Positions 1 through 6,800 of a stretch of 40,399 nucleotides of DNA are shown piece after piece; the first letter of the stretch is position 1, and each line of letters starts with the position of its first letter. The stretch is from Alphaproteobacteria bacterium (GTDB lineage: Bacteria; Pseudomonadota; Alphaproteobacteria; SP197): NCBI GenBank assembly GCA_016869675.1, contig VGDP01000008.1:69147-109545 (forward strand). The letters are read 5' to 3'. Position numbers and translations under genes: made by a program. Under the pieces are notes generated by a model. It was not told where the DNA came from and did no database searches. It worked only from the letters and a program-made list of their open reading frames with translations.

Positions 1-426
1 CACGGCACGCTTGTCGTCCAGCGCGACACCCGGCGCCGGCAAAGCCAACAGAGCCGAGCCGCCGCCCGAGATCAGCGCCAGCACCAGATCGTCCGGGCCC
101 AGCCCCTGGACCAGCTCCAGAATGCGTCGCGCCGCCGCTTGGCCCGCCGCGTCGGGCACCGGATGGGCTGCCTCGACCACGGTCACGCGCGCGGTGGGGA
201 CACCGTGGCCGTAGGGCGTGACGACCAGGCCGTCGAGCAGGCCATCCCAGTGCCGTTCCACCGCGCGGGCCATGGCGGCGGCCGCCTTGCCGGCGCCGAC
301 CACCACGGTGCGGCCGCGCGGGCGCGGCGGCAGGTGGCCCTCGATCGTCGCCTCGGCGCTGGCGGCGGCGACGGCGAGATCGAACAGGGACATCAGGAAC
401 GCGCGCGGTTCGAGGGCCGGGACCAT
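1..426 (-). CDS. gckA: Glycerate 2-kinase (MOFRL/TtuD family), N-terminal part
   Basis: Only the first 142 residues lie in the window; the gene runs off the left edge. The family phosphorylates D-glycerate to 2-phosphoglycerate in the cytoplasm, feeding glyoxylate, serine-cycle or tartrate carbon into glycolysis. The reading frame shows a helical N-terminus (RAFLMSLFDLAVAAASA), the VVVGAGKAAAAMARAVE motif near residues 41-57, a VTPYGHG stretch, AHPVPD, and the LISGGGSALL loop near residues 119-128. All are characteristic of the DUF4147 domain of this family. The ATG at 426 is chosen because family members begin only a few residues before the RxFLxSLFD helix; an internal ATG at 393 would cut into it. 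It is divergent from the amidohydrolase at 530, and the 103-base gap must hold both promoters, although no convincing -35/-10 pair is visible. The role is assigned by motif recall, not by alignment. Confidence 0.85.
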   Translation of the reverse strand, partial: MVPALEPRAFLMSLFDLAVAAASAEATIEGHLPPRPRGRTVVVGAGKAAAAMARAVERHWDGLLDGLVVTPYGHGVPTARVTVVEAAHPVPDAAGQAAARRILELVQGLGPDDLVLALISGGGSALLALPAPGVALDDKRAV

Positions 427-529
427 GGCGCGCGCAAGGTGCCACAGCGCCCGTCACCGGCAAAGCCTTGTCAGAACGCGACGCCTGGTGAACTCTCACG
501 CCACCCGATCCTGGCGCGAAAGAGCGACG

Positions 530-1342
530 ATGCACGACCGAACGGCCCCGGCGGCCCAGCCCCTGCTAATGGCGGGCGACCCGCCGGCGCTGGAACGCCG
601 CAACCCCAGAGGGCGGGCGCGCTTCATCCTGTTGTGCGACCACGCGAGCAAGGCGGTACCGCAGCGGCTCGGCACCCTGGGCCTCGAGCCCGCCGAGCTC
701 GACCGGCACATCGGCTGGGACATCGGCGCCGCGGCGCTGACGCGCATCCTGGCTGACCGGCTGGATGCCCGCGCGTTCCTCAGCGGGTATTCGCGCCTGG
801 TGATCGACTGCAACCGGCGGTTCGACGACGCGACCTCGATCCCGGCGGTCAGCGACCGCACCGAGATACCGGCGAATCGGGACTTGAGCGCATCGGACCG
901 TGCGGCGCGCGTCGAGGCGTGCTTCTGGCCCTATCATCGGGCGATCGCGGCCGAGCTGGACGCCTGGGCGGCCGCCGGGCGCGTGCCCGCGATCGTCAGC
1001 CTGCACAGCTTCACGCCGGTGTTCGACGCGCGCCACCGGCCGTGGCACGTCGGCATCCTGTGGCACCGGGACGAGCGGCTGGCGCGCCCGCTGATCGAGA
1101 CGCTGGCCGCCGAGCCGGGCCTGGTGGTGGGCGACAACGAGCCCTACGACGGCGCCTCGCCGCATGCGTACACCATGCCGGTCCACGGGCTGGCGCGCGG
1201 CCTGCCGCACGTGCAGTTCGAGATCCGCCAGGATCTGATCGCCGACGACGCGGGCGTGGCGCGTTGGGCCGACCGACTGACCCGCGTGCTCGGCGCGGTC
1301 ATGGCCGACGACGGACTCTATACGGTTCGGCCGGCATCGTGA
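530..1342 (+). CDS. N-formylglutamate amidohydrolase family protein
   Basis: A 270-residue member of the N-formylglutamate amidohydrolase (FGase) family, metal-dependent enzymes that release formate from N-formylglutamate, as in the last step of one histidine-degradation route. Visible hallmarks are FILLCDHASKAVP near the N-terminus, LDRHIGWDIGAAALT, YSRLVIDCNR, IVSLHSFTPVF and GDNEPYDG. These contain the His, Asp and Glu residues that build the active site in the family. The ATG at 530 follows GAAAGAG at a sensible distance and places the core at the usual depth. The stop overlaps the GTG start of the next gene by four bases, so the two are probably translationally coupled. No other hut gene is present, so its substrate may be another N-formyl amino acid. 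A specific hutG assignment is not justified. Confidence 0.85.
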   Translation: MHDRTAPAAQPLLMAGDPPALERRNPRGRARFILLCDHASKAVPQRLGTLGLEPAELDRHIGWDIGAAALTRILADRLDARAFLSGYSRLVIDCNRRFDDATSIPAVSDRTEIPANRDLSASDRAARVEACFWPYHRAIAAELDAWAAAGRVPAIVSLHSFTPVFDARHRPWHVGILWHRDERLARPLIETLAAEPGLVVGDNEPYDGASPHAYTMPVHGLARGLPHVQFEIRQDLIADDAGVARWADRLTRVLGAVMADDGLYTVRPAS

Positions 1343-2448
1343 GCCTCGCCGCACCCAGCCTGACCATCGGCATCGAGGAGGAGTACCTCCTCGTCGATCG
1401 GCGTACGCGCGATCTGGCGTCCAATCCACCCGAGGCGCTGATGGCCGCGTGCGAGGCGCGCATCGGCGGGCGCGTGACGCGCGAGTTCCTGCGGGCGCAA
1501 GTCGAGGTCGGTACCGGCATCTGCCGCACGGCCGGTCAGGCGCGCGCCGAGCTGGCCGAGTTGCGCCACGCGGTCGCCGAGGTGGCGGCCGGGTTCGGCT
1601 TGGCGCCCATCGCCGCCTCGACACACCCGTTCGCGCGCTGGCACGACCAGCAGACCACGCCCAAGGACCGCTACGCCGCGCTGGCGCGCGACCTGCAGGG
1701 CGTGGCGCGCCGCTTGGTGATCTGCGGCATGCACGTCCACGCCGGCATTGAGGACGCTGACCTGCGCATCGACCTGATGAACCAGGCGGCGTACTTCCTG
1801 CCGCACCTGCTGTGCCTGACCACGTCCTCGCCCTTCTGGCAAGGCGAGGACACCGGCCTCAAGTCGTACCGGCTGACCGTGTTCGAGTCCCTGCCGCGCA
1901 CCGGTATCCCGGACCAGTTCGCCTCGTGGGCCGAGTTCCAGCGTACGCTCGACCGGCTGGTCGGCGCCGGCATCATCGAGGACGGCACCAAGCTGTGGTG
2001 GGACATCCGGCCCAGCGTTCGTTTCCCGACGCTCGAGATGCGCGTCACCGACATCTGCACGCGGATCGACGACGCCATCGCGGTCGCCGCGCTCTACCAG
2101 GCGCTGCTGCACATGCTGTTCCGGCTGCGCCAGGGCAACCAGCGCTGGCGCACGTACCTGCCCATGCTGGTCATGGAGAACCGCTGGCGCGCCCAGCGCT
2201 ATGGCGCGGCGGGCTCGCTCGTCGATTTCGGCAAGGGCGAAACCGTCCCGTTCGCGGCGTTGCTCGACGAGATGCTCGATGTGGTGCGCGCCGACGCCGA
2301 TACGCTGGGGAGCGTGGCCGAGATCGAGCACGCCCGCGAGATCGTGCGCCGGGCACCAGCGCCGACCGCCAACTCCACGTCCACAACGCCGCTCTGCAAG
2401 CCGGGTCCGACCCGACCGAGGCCATGCGCGCCGTGGTCGACACCCTGA
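1339..2448 (+). CDS. ybdK: YbdK-type carboxylate-amine ligase (GCS2 family), frameshifted near the 3' end
   Basis: Starts at GTG 1339, overlapping the upstream stop as GTGA. It belongs to the GCS2 glutamate-cysteine-ligase-like family: ATP-dependent ligases joining a carboxylate (often glutamate) to an amine, with weak gamma-glutamylcysteine activity in E. coli YbdK. Family motifs are TIGIEEEYLLVD at the N-terminus, AQVEVGTG, CGMHVHAGI, SSPFWQGEDTG, LWWDIRPSVRFPTLEMRVTD, and MVMENRWRAQRYG. The frame is family-like up to VRRAP. It then reads an atypical Pro/Thr-rich tail to a stop at 2448, while the family's usual ending (GTSADRQL to LIEDTVAGV) lies in the next frame and stops at 2474. One missing G in the GGG run at 2351-2353 explains this. 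The lost segment is the conserved C-terminal helix, so function may be impaired if the indel is real. The true gene span is probably 1339-2474. Confidence 0.82.
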   Translation: MSLAAPSLTIGIEEEYLLVDRRTRDLASNPPEALMAACEARIGGRVTREFLRAQVEVGTGICRTAGQARAELAELRHAVAEVAAGFGLAPIAASTHPFARWHDQQTTPKDRYAALARDLQGVARRLVICGMHVHAGIEDADLRIDLMNQAAYFLPHLLCLTTSSPFWQGEDTGLKSYRLTVFESLPRTGIPDQFASWAEFQRTLDRLVGAGIIEDGTKLWWDIRPSVRFPTLEMRVTDICTRIDDAIAVAALYQALLHMLFRLRQGNQRWRTYLPMLVMENRWRAQRYGAAGSLVDFGKGETVPFAALLDEMLDVVRADADTLGSVAEIEHAREIVRRAPAPTANSTSTTPLCKPGPTRPRPCAPWSTP

Positions 2449-2480
2449 TCGAGGACACGGTCGCCGGCGTGTGACGCGGC

Positions 2481-2828
2481 CTACCGGCGCGCCCGCGCTT
2501 CCTGCAAGGCCGTCAGGTGCCGCGCGGTGGCCCTGGTCGCCGCGCGTTCCATGGCGCGGTAGCGCTCGATCAGGCCGCGCCCGAACGGTGTCAGCGCGGC
2601 GCCGCCGCCGGCCGCGCCGCCCTGGCTGGTCGTCACCACAGACTCGCGAAAGCACTGATTGAGGCTGTCGACCAACTGCCAGGCGCGCCGATACGACATG
2701 CCCATGGCGCGCCCCGCCGCCGAGATCGAGCCGGTGGCGTCGATGCGCTCGAGCAACGCGATCTTGCCCGGCCCCAGGCGTCCGTCGGGCTTGAGGTCGA
2801 TGCGCAGGCTCAGACGGGCCAAGGGCAT
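2481..2828 (-). CDS. modE: ModE-type winged-helix regulator (N-terminal domain only)
   Basis: A 115-residue LysR-like winged-helix protein of the ModE N-terminal type. The sequence reads LSLRIDLKPDGRLGPGKIALLERI, then GSISAAGRAMGMSYRRAWQLVDSLN (the recognition helix region), a Gly-rich wing (SQGGAAGGGAALT) and an LTPFGRGLIERYRAME helix. It ends about where full-length ModE would begin its tandem Mop (molybdate-binding) domains, so the sensor module is absent. It is divergent from modABC, and a canonical ModE operator sits between them, which supports control of molybdate uptake. How molybdate would be sensed by this short form cannot be seen from sequence; it may need a separate Mop protein or may act on other cues. 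The ATG at 2828 gives the normal family N-terminus. Confidence 0.88.
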   Translation of the reverse strand: MPLARLSLRIDLKPDGRLGPGKIALLERIDATGSISAAGRAMGMSYRRAWQLVDSLNQCFRESVVTTSQGGAAGGGAALTPFGRGLIERYRAMERAATRATARHLTALQEARARR

Positions 2829-2870
2829 GCTCCGGGGCTGGGCGCGGGGTCACGGGGGTCAGGGTCGACG

Positions 2871-2899
2871 TTGTCGCCCGCCGTCGCGTGCGCTATATA
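2871..2899 (+). promoter_or_regulatory. Predicted modA promoter
   Basis: TTGTCG (2871-2876) and TATATA (2894-2899) are separated by exactly 17 bases and would start transcription about 35 bases before the modA ATG. The -10 hexamer lies inside the left arm of the ModE operator, so a bound repressor would block RNA polymerase. Predicted by eye only. Confidence 0.5.
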
Positions 2900-2914
2900 C
2901 GATTGAATATAACG
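2891..2914. promoter_or_regulatory. ModE operator (molybdate box)
   Basis: CGCTATATA, six bases, then AATATAACG. This is the imperfect dyad of the enterobacterial ModE site (CGnTATATA - spacer - TATATAACG) with only small deviations. It lies in the divergent modE-modA gap, overlapping the predicted modA -10 element and 26 bases before the modA start. It could repress both directions. It is a conspicuously AT-rich island in this GC-rich region, and its match to the adjacent genes makes chance unlikely. Confidence 0.85.
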
Positions 2915-2940
2915 AAGTCGGTTCACGAGAGAAACCACCG

Positions 2941-3723
2941 ATGACACCGCGCAGCCTTGGCCCGATCGTGGTCGTCCTGGCCGCGACGCTGTGCACCGGA
3001 CTGGTCGCCGGGTCGGCACGCGCCGTGACGGTCACCGTCGCCGTGGCGACGAACTTCCTGAAGCCGCTGGAAACCTTGGCATCCGACTTCGCGGCCACGA
3101 GCGGTCACGACGTCGTGGTCGTCTCCGGTTCGACCGGCAAGCTCTACGCCCAGATCACCCAGGGCGCGCCCTTGGACGTCTTCCTCGCCGCCGACACCGA
3201 ACGCCCGGCCAAGCTCATCGACGACGGGTTGGCGATCGCCGACAGCCGTTTCACGTACGCGCTGGGTCGCCTCGTCCTGCTCAGCCGCGATCCTTCGGCC
3301 GGGGCCGATTGCGTCGCGGCGCTGCGCGCCTCGGCGGGCAAGGTGGCCATCGCCAACCCGGAGACGGCGCCGTACGGGGCGGCAGCGCGCGCGGCGCTGC
3401 AGGCCATGAGCCTGTCGCCGGCGGTCGCGGGTCGCATCGTCCAGGGTGAAGACGTGGGCCAGACGTTCGCGTTCGTCGATACGGCCAACGCGGCGTTCGG
3501 GTTTGTCGCCCTGTCCCAGGTGGCGGGCGAGCCGCCGGGCGCGCGCCCCGGATGCCGTTGGGACGTGCCGGCCGACCTCCATCCGCCGATCGAACAGCAG
3601 GCGGTCCTGTTGCGGCGTGCGGCCGGCAACGTGGCCGCCGAGGCGTTCCTTGCGTGGTTGCGCGGGCCCGAGGCCGGGGCGCTCATCCGCGCCGCCGGCT
3701 ACGGCGTCCCGGCGGCGCCATGA
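2941..3723 (+). CDS. modA: Molybdate ABC transporter substrate-binding protein ModA
   Basis: A 260-residue periplasmic binding protein that captures molybdate (or tungstate) and delivers it to ModBC. Residues 1-26 form a Sec signal peptide: basic MTPR, a hydrophobic core IVVVLAATLCTGLVAG, and an ARA cleavage motif. The mature part opens with VTVTVAVATNFLKPLE and has VVSGSTGKLYAQI followed by GAPLDVFLAADTERP, the typical oxyanion-binding Ser/Thr region of ModA. Further family landmarks are AIANPETAPYGAAA and FGFVALSQV. The ATG at 2941 is preferred because it starts the signal peptide and lies just after the ModE operator; the open frame continues upstream only through non-coding promoter sequence. 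It is the first gene of modABC, with modB 13 bases downstream. Regulation by molybdate through the adjacent ModE-type protein is inferred. Confidence 0.93.
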   Translation: MTPRSLGPIVVVLAATLCTGLVAGSARAVTVTVAVATNFLKPLETLASDFAATSGHDVVVVSGSTGKLYAQITQGAPLDVFLAADTERPAKLIDDGLAIADSRFTYALGRLVLLSRDPSAGADCVAALRASAGKVAIANPETAPYGAAARAALQAMSLSPAVAGRIVQGEDVGQTFAFVDTANAAFGFVALSQVAGEPPGARPGCRWDVPADLHPPIEQQAVLLRRAAGNVAAEAFLAWLRGPEAGALIRAAGYGVPAAP

Positions 3724-3736
3724 CGCGGCGGCGCCG

Positions 3737-4426
3737 ATGATCGAGACCTTCGCAGCGGGCGGATGGAGCCCGCTGGTCCTCACCCTGAAGCTCGCGGCGG
3801 TGACGGTCGTATGCCTGCTGGCCCTCGGCACGCCGCTCGCCTGGTGGCTGGCGCGCACCCGTTGGCGCGGCCGCGTGGCGATCGAGGCGGCGGTGGCGCT
3901 GCCGCTCGTGCTGCCGCCCACGGTGATCGGCTTCTACCTGTTGATCCTGCTGGGGCCCAACGGAGCGGTCGGGCGGGCCTTCGCCCTGGTGTCGGACCAG
4001 GGCCTGACGTTCAGCTTCGCCGGCTTGGTGATCGCCTCGGTGGTCTACTCGCTACCCTTCGTCGTGCAACCGATCCAGAACGCCTTCGAATCCGTCGGCC
4101 GCGCGCCGCTCGAGGCCGCTGCGGTGTTGCGCGCCGGGCCGTGGGACCGCTTCGTATCGGTGGCTGTGCCGCTGGCGCTGCGCGGCTTCGTCACCGCGGC
4201 CGTCATGGGCTTCGCCCACACGCTGGGCGAATTCGGCGTGGTGCTGATGGTCGGCGGCAACATCCCTGGCGAGACCCGGGTGATCTCCATCGCCATCTAC
4301 GACCACGTCGAGACGCTCGACTACGGCTACGCCCATGCCATGGCCGCGGTGCTGGTGGCGCTATCGTTCGCCATCCTGGTGCTGGTCTACGGCATCAACC
4401 GGCGCTGGGCGCGCGCGGCACCATGA
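3737..4426 (+). CDS. modB: Molybdate ABC transporter permease ModB
   Basis: A 229-residue inner-membrane permease with about five to six hydrophobic helices, for example LVLTLKLAAVTVVCLLALGTPLAWWLA and VALPLVLPPTVIGFYLLILLG. The binding-protein-dependent permease (EAA) loop is visible as EAAAVLRAGPWDRFVSVAVP, followed by FAHTLGEFGVVLMVGGNIPGE, a stretch diagnostic of ModB. It forms the translocation pore and docks ModC through the EAA loop. The ATG at 3737 is 13 bases after modA. The last codons overlap modC as ATGA, so modBC are translationally coupled. Length is normal for the family and nothing is missing. Confidence 0.93.
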   Translation: MIETFAAGGWSPLVLTLKLAAVTVVCLLALGTPLAWWLARTRWRGRVAIEAAVALPLVLPPTVIGFYLLILLGPNGAVGRAFALVSDQGLTFSFAGLVIASVVYSLPFVVQPIQNAFESVGRAPLEAAAVLRAGPWDRFVSVAVPLALRGFVTAAVMGFAHTLGEFGVVLMVGGNIPGETRVISIAIYDHVETLDYGYAHAMAAVLVALSFAILVLVYGINRRWARAAP

Positions 4427-5406
4427 CTGACATCGCGATCCGCGTCGCGCTGGCCAAGGGCTCGTTCCACCTGGACGTCGACCTGACCGTGCCGGCAAGC
4501 GGGCTGACCGCCGTGTTCGGGCCTTCGGGCGCGGGCAAGACGACGCTGCTGCGCTGCATCGCCGGGCTCGAATCGGCCGCGCGCGGGTTGGTCAGGATCG
4601 GGGCGGCCATCTGGCAGGACGCGAGCACGTTTGTACCGCCGCACCGGCGCGCCGCCGGGTTGGTGTTCCAGGACACCCGGCTGTTCGCTCATCTCAGCGT
4701 CGCGGCCAATCTCGACTACGGCCGGCGTCGGATCCCGGCGGACCGTCCCGTCCCGGGGCGCGACGATGTGATCGACCTGCTCGGGCTCGGCGCGCTGCTC
4801 GAACGGCGAACGTCCGGGCTGTCGGGGGGCGAAGCGCAACGCGTGGCGATTGGCCGCGCCTTGCTGGCCAGCCCGGACTTCCTGCTGCTCGACGAGCCTC
4901 TGGCCGCGGTCGACGCCGCGCGCAAGGGCGAGATCCTGCCGTTCGTGGAACGGCTGCACCGGTCGGCGGCGATCCCCATGCTGCTGGTCAGCCACGACGT
5001 CGAGGACGTGGCGCGCCTGGCCGACCGCGTGGTGCTGCTCGACGCCGGCCGGGTGCGTGGCCAAGGCGCGCCAACCGCGATGCTGGCGACAAGCGCGCCC
5101 GACGCGGCGTGGGCCGTGACGTTGCCCGCGTCCGTCGTGCCCGGTGGGCGAACCGGGACGAGCTTGCGTGTCGCGGCGCGCGACGTGGCGGTGTTCCTCG
5201 ATCCTCCGGGTCCGTCCAGCGCGCTCGCCGTCCTCCCGGCGGCCGTCCGCGCCGTGGACGGAGCGGCTGAGGGCCAGGCGCTGCTGACGCTCGACGCCAA
5301 CGGCGTGCGGCTGCTGGCGCTGGTACGGCAGGACGTCCTCGAACGGCACGGTCTCGGCCTCGGCTCGATCGTGCACGCGGTGATCCATCACGCCACGCCG
5401 GCGTGA
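4423..5406 (+). CDS. modC: Molybdate ABC transporter ATP-binding protein ModC
   Basis: A 327-residue ATPase energising molybdate import. The ABC domain has Walker A GPSGAGKT (33-40), a Q-loop FQDTRLF, the signature LSGGEAQRVAIGRAL (133-147), Walker B FLLLDEPLAAVD and the H-loop SHD (190-192). The signature has Ala where ModC proteins commonly have Arg (LSGGERQ). The last roughly 70 residues (AVRAVDGAAEGQALLTLDANGVRLLALVR) resemble the single Mop/TOBE regulatory domain that binds molybdate in ModC. The start overlaps the modB stop. The stop at 5406 faces the XRE-cupin gene only 10 bases away; no terminator hairpin is obvious. If the ModE partner really lacks Mop domains, this Mop domain is the only molybdate-binding regulatory module in the locus. 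Confidence 0.93.
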   Translation: MTDIAIRVALAKGSFHLDVDLTVPASGLTAVFGPSGAGKTTLLRCIAGLESAARGLVRIGAAIWQDASTFVPPHRRAAGLVFQDTRLFAHLSVAANLDYGRRRIPADRPVPGRDDVIDLLGLGALLERRTSGLSGGEAQRVAIGRALLASPDFLLLDEPLAAVDAARKGEILPFVERLHRSAAIPMLLVSHDVEDVARLADRVVLLDAGRVRGQGAPTAMLATSAPDAAWAVTLPASVVPGGRTGTSLRVAARDVAVFLDPPGPSSALAVLPAAVRAVDGAAEGQALLTLDANGVRLLALVRQDVLERHGLGLGSIVHAVIHHATPA

Positions 5407-5416
5407 GGGCGACGCC

Positions 5417-6091
5417 CTACACGCCGTTGCCGCCGCGCGGGTAGCAGATCACCGAGAGGAAGCGGATGGGCAGACCCTGCAGCGCCTCGGGGCCGTGCGG
5501 CACCGCCGCGTCGAAGAACAGCGAATCGCCCGGCTCCATGGGGTACGCGTCGCCGCCGTGGCGGTACGTCATGCGCCCCTCCAGCAGATAGAGGAACTCG
5601 AGTCCCTCGTGCTGGAACAGCGGGAAGACCTCGGACTCATGGGTCAGGGTGATCAGGTACGGCTCCACCGCGACGCTCTTGCCGACGCTGTGGCCCAGCA
5701 ACTGGTACTGGTGGCCGTTGCGCGTGCCGCGCCGCTCGATGGTCAGCCCACGGCCGGCCTTGACGAACGTCGCCGAGTGGCTTTCCTCGAACTGCTGGAA
5801 CAGCGCGGTGAAGGGGACGTTGAGCGCCGCCGCCAGGCTCTTCAGCGTGGCGAGCGAGGGCGACGTCAAGCCGTTCTCGATCTTCGACAGCATGCCCGAC
5901 GACAGGTTCGCCTGCGCGGCGAGGTCGGTGACCGTCATGTCGAGCTTGCGGCGCAACGCGCGCACCTGACGTCCGATCGACGCCTCCAAGGTGTGATCGC
6001 GCGCCGCGATGCGGTGTGGGTCCTGGAACGACTGGGCGCGCTCCACCTCGGCCGTGCGACGGGCCGACGGCGGGCCGCGTCGCTCGGTCAC
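5417..6091 (-). CDS. XRE-family transcriptional regulator with C-terminal cupin
   Basis: A 224-residue DNA-binding regulator. An HTH_3 domain spans about residues 39-101 (IGRQVRALRRKLDMTVTDL, AAQANLSSGMLSKIENG, TSPSLATLKSLAAAL), followed by a cupin barrel near 150-215 (EGLEFLYLLEGRMTYRHG and YPMEPGDSLFFDAAVPHG). Such proteins often sense a small metabolite in the cupin and control nearby catabolic genes. The start is the GTG at 6091, which overlaps the soxG stop as GTGA; the frame stays open to 6178 but only inside soxG. The regulator is therefore probably the last gene of the sox operon, coupled to soxG. That suggests control of, or feedback from, sarcosine or N-methyl amino-acid oxidation. 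The ligand is not predictable from sequence. Confidence 0.88.
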   Translation of the reverse strand: MTERRGPPSARRTAEVERAQSFQDPHRIAARDHTLEASIGRQVRALRRKLDMTVTDLAAQANLSSGMLSKIENGLTSPSLATLKSLAAALNVPFTALFQQFEESHSATFVKAGRGLTIERRGTRNGHQYQLLGHSVGKSVAVEPYLITLTHESEVFPLFQHEGLEFLYLLEGRMTYRHGGDAYPMEPGDSLFFDAAVPHGPEALQGLPIRFLSVICYPRGGNGV

Positions 6092-6798
6092 GCGGCCTCG
6101 GCGGCCAGGGCGCGTACGGCCGCCAGCCCGACCGGCGCGCCATCGAACTCGCCCATGGCATCGATCAGGCAACGCCACAAGTAAGCGGCGGCGGCCGAAT
6201 CGGCGATCATGTCATAGGCCAGCGTACGGCCCAGGTCGCGGCGGATGACGATCGCCGACATGCGCGCGACCGAGGTCTGCGCGACGGCACCATTGGCGAA
6301 GGCCTTGGGGCGCAGATCGACGCCGCACATCTTGGCCAGCATGGTCGCCGCGTGTTGGCCGGTGATCGCGCACCAGGCGTTGGTCTCGGGCCGTGGCACG
6401 GGATAGGCGCCTTCGGCGGACTCCAGGCTCCAGGTACCTTCGACGCGGTCGAGCAAGGCCGAACCGCCTTCCAGATCGCCCAGGATCAGGGCCTCGCTGT
6501 CCGCCAGGCGGGCGACGCGGCTGCCGTCGGGCTGATCGACGGTCGTGTTGTTCTCGCCGATCGCCACACCCTGGCCGCGCAGCCAGTCGAGCGCGGTCCA
6601 ACCCTTGTAGCCGCCGCGGCGCAACGGCGTCAGATCGGCGATCGCCATGGAGCGCGCCTGCGCCTGTTCCGCCTCGGCACCGTCGCGCAGGCTGATCGCG
6701 GCGGCCATGCCGTTGACCGGGGCGAACGTGGCGCCCAGCGCCTGCAGTTCGCGGTAGAGGAAGGCGCGGCGCGGCAGCGAAGCGGGATCAAGACTCAT
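6088..6798 (-). CDS. soxG: Sarcosine oxidase gamma subunit family protein
   Basis: A 236-residue protein with the GcvT-like fold of the gamma subunit of heterotetrameric sarcosine oxidase. Recognisable stretches are MAIADLTPLRRGGYKGWTA, RVARLADSEALILGDL, RPETNAWCAITGQHAATMLAK, CGVDLRPKAF and VAQTSVARMSAIVIRRD. The gamma subunit has no catalytic cofactor of its own and supports the assembly of the alpha-beta complex. The ATG at 6798 lies just after the soxA stop (two-base gap), and its stop overlaps the regulator's GTG. Position and order (B-D-A-G) agree with the classical sox operon. Gamma subunits diverge strongly in sequence; the call rests equally on motifs and context. Confidence 0.88.
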   Translation of the reverse strand: MSLDPASLPRRAFLYRELQALGATFAPVNGMAAAISLRDGAEAEQAQARSMAIADLTPLRRGGYKGWTALDWLRGQGVAIGENNTTVDQPDGSRVARLADSEALILGDLEGGSALLDRVEGTWSLESAEGAYPVPRPETNAWCAITGQHAATMLAKMCGVDLRPKAFANGAVAQTSVARMSAIVIRRDLGRTLAYDMIADSAAAAYLWRCLIDAMGEFDGAPVGLAAVRALAAEAA

Positions 6799-6800
6799 GC

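Noticed and set aside
2556-2564. GCGGTAGCG, an ops-like core on the plus strand inside the modE gene
   Set aside because: Lies in coding sequence antisense to the gene with no leader or operon to control; similar cores occur by chance in this GC-rich DNA.
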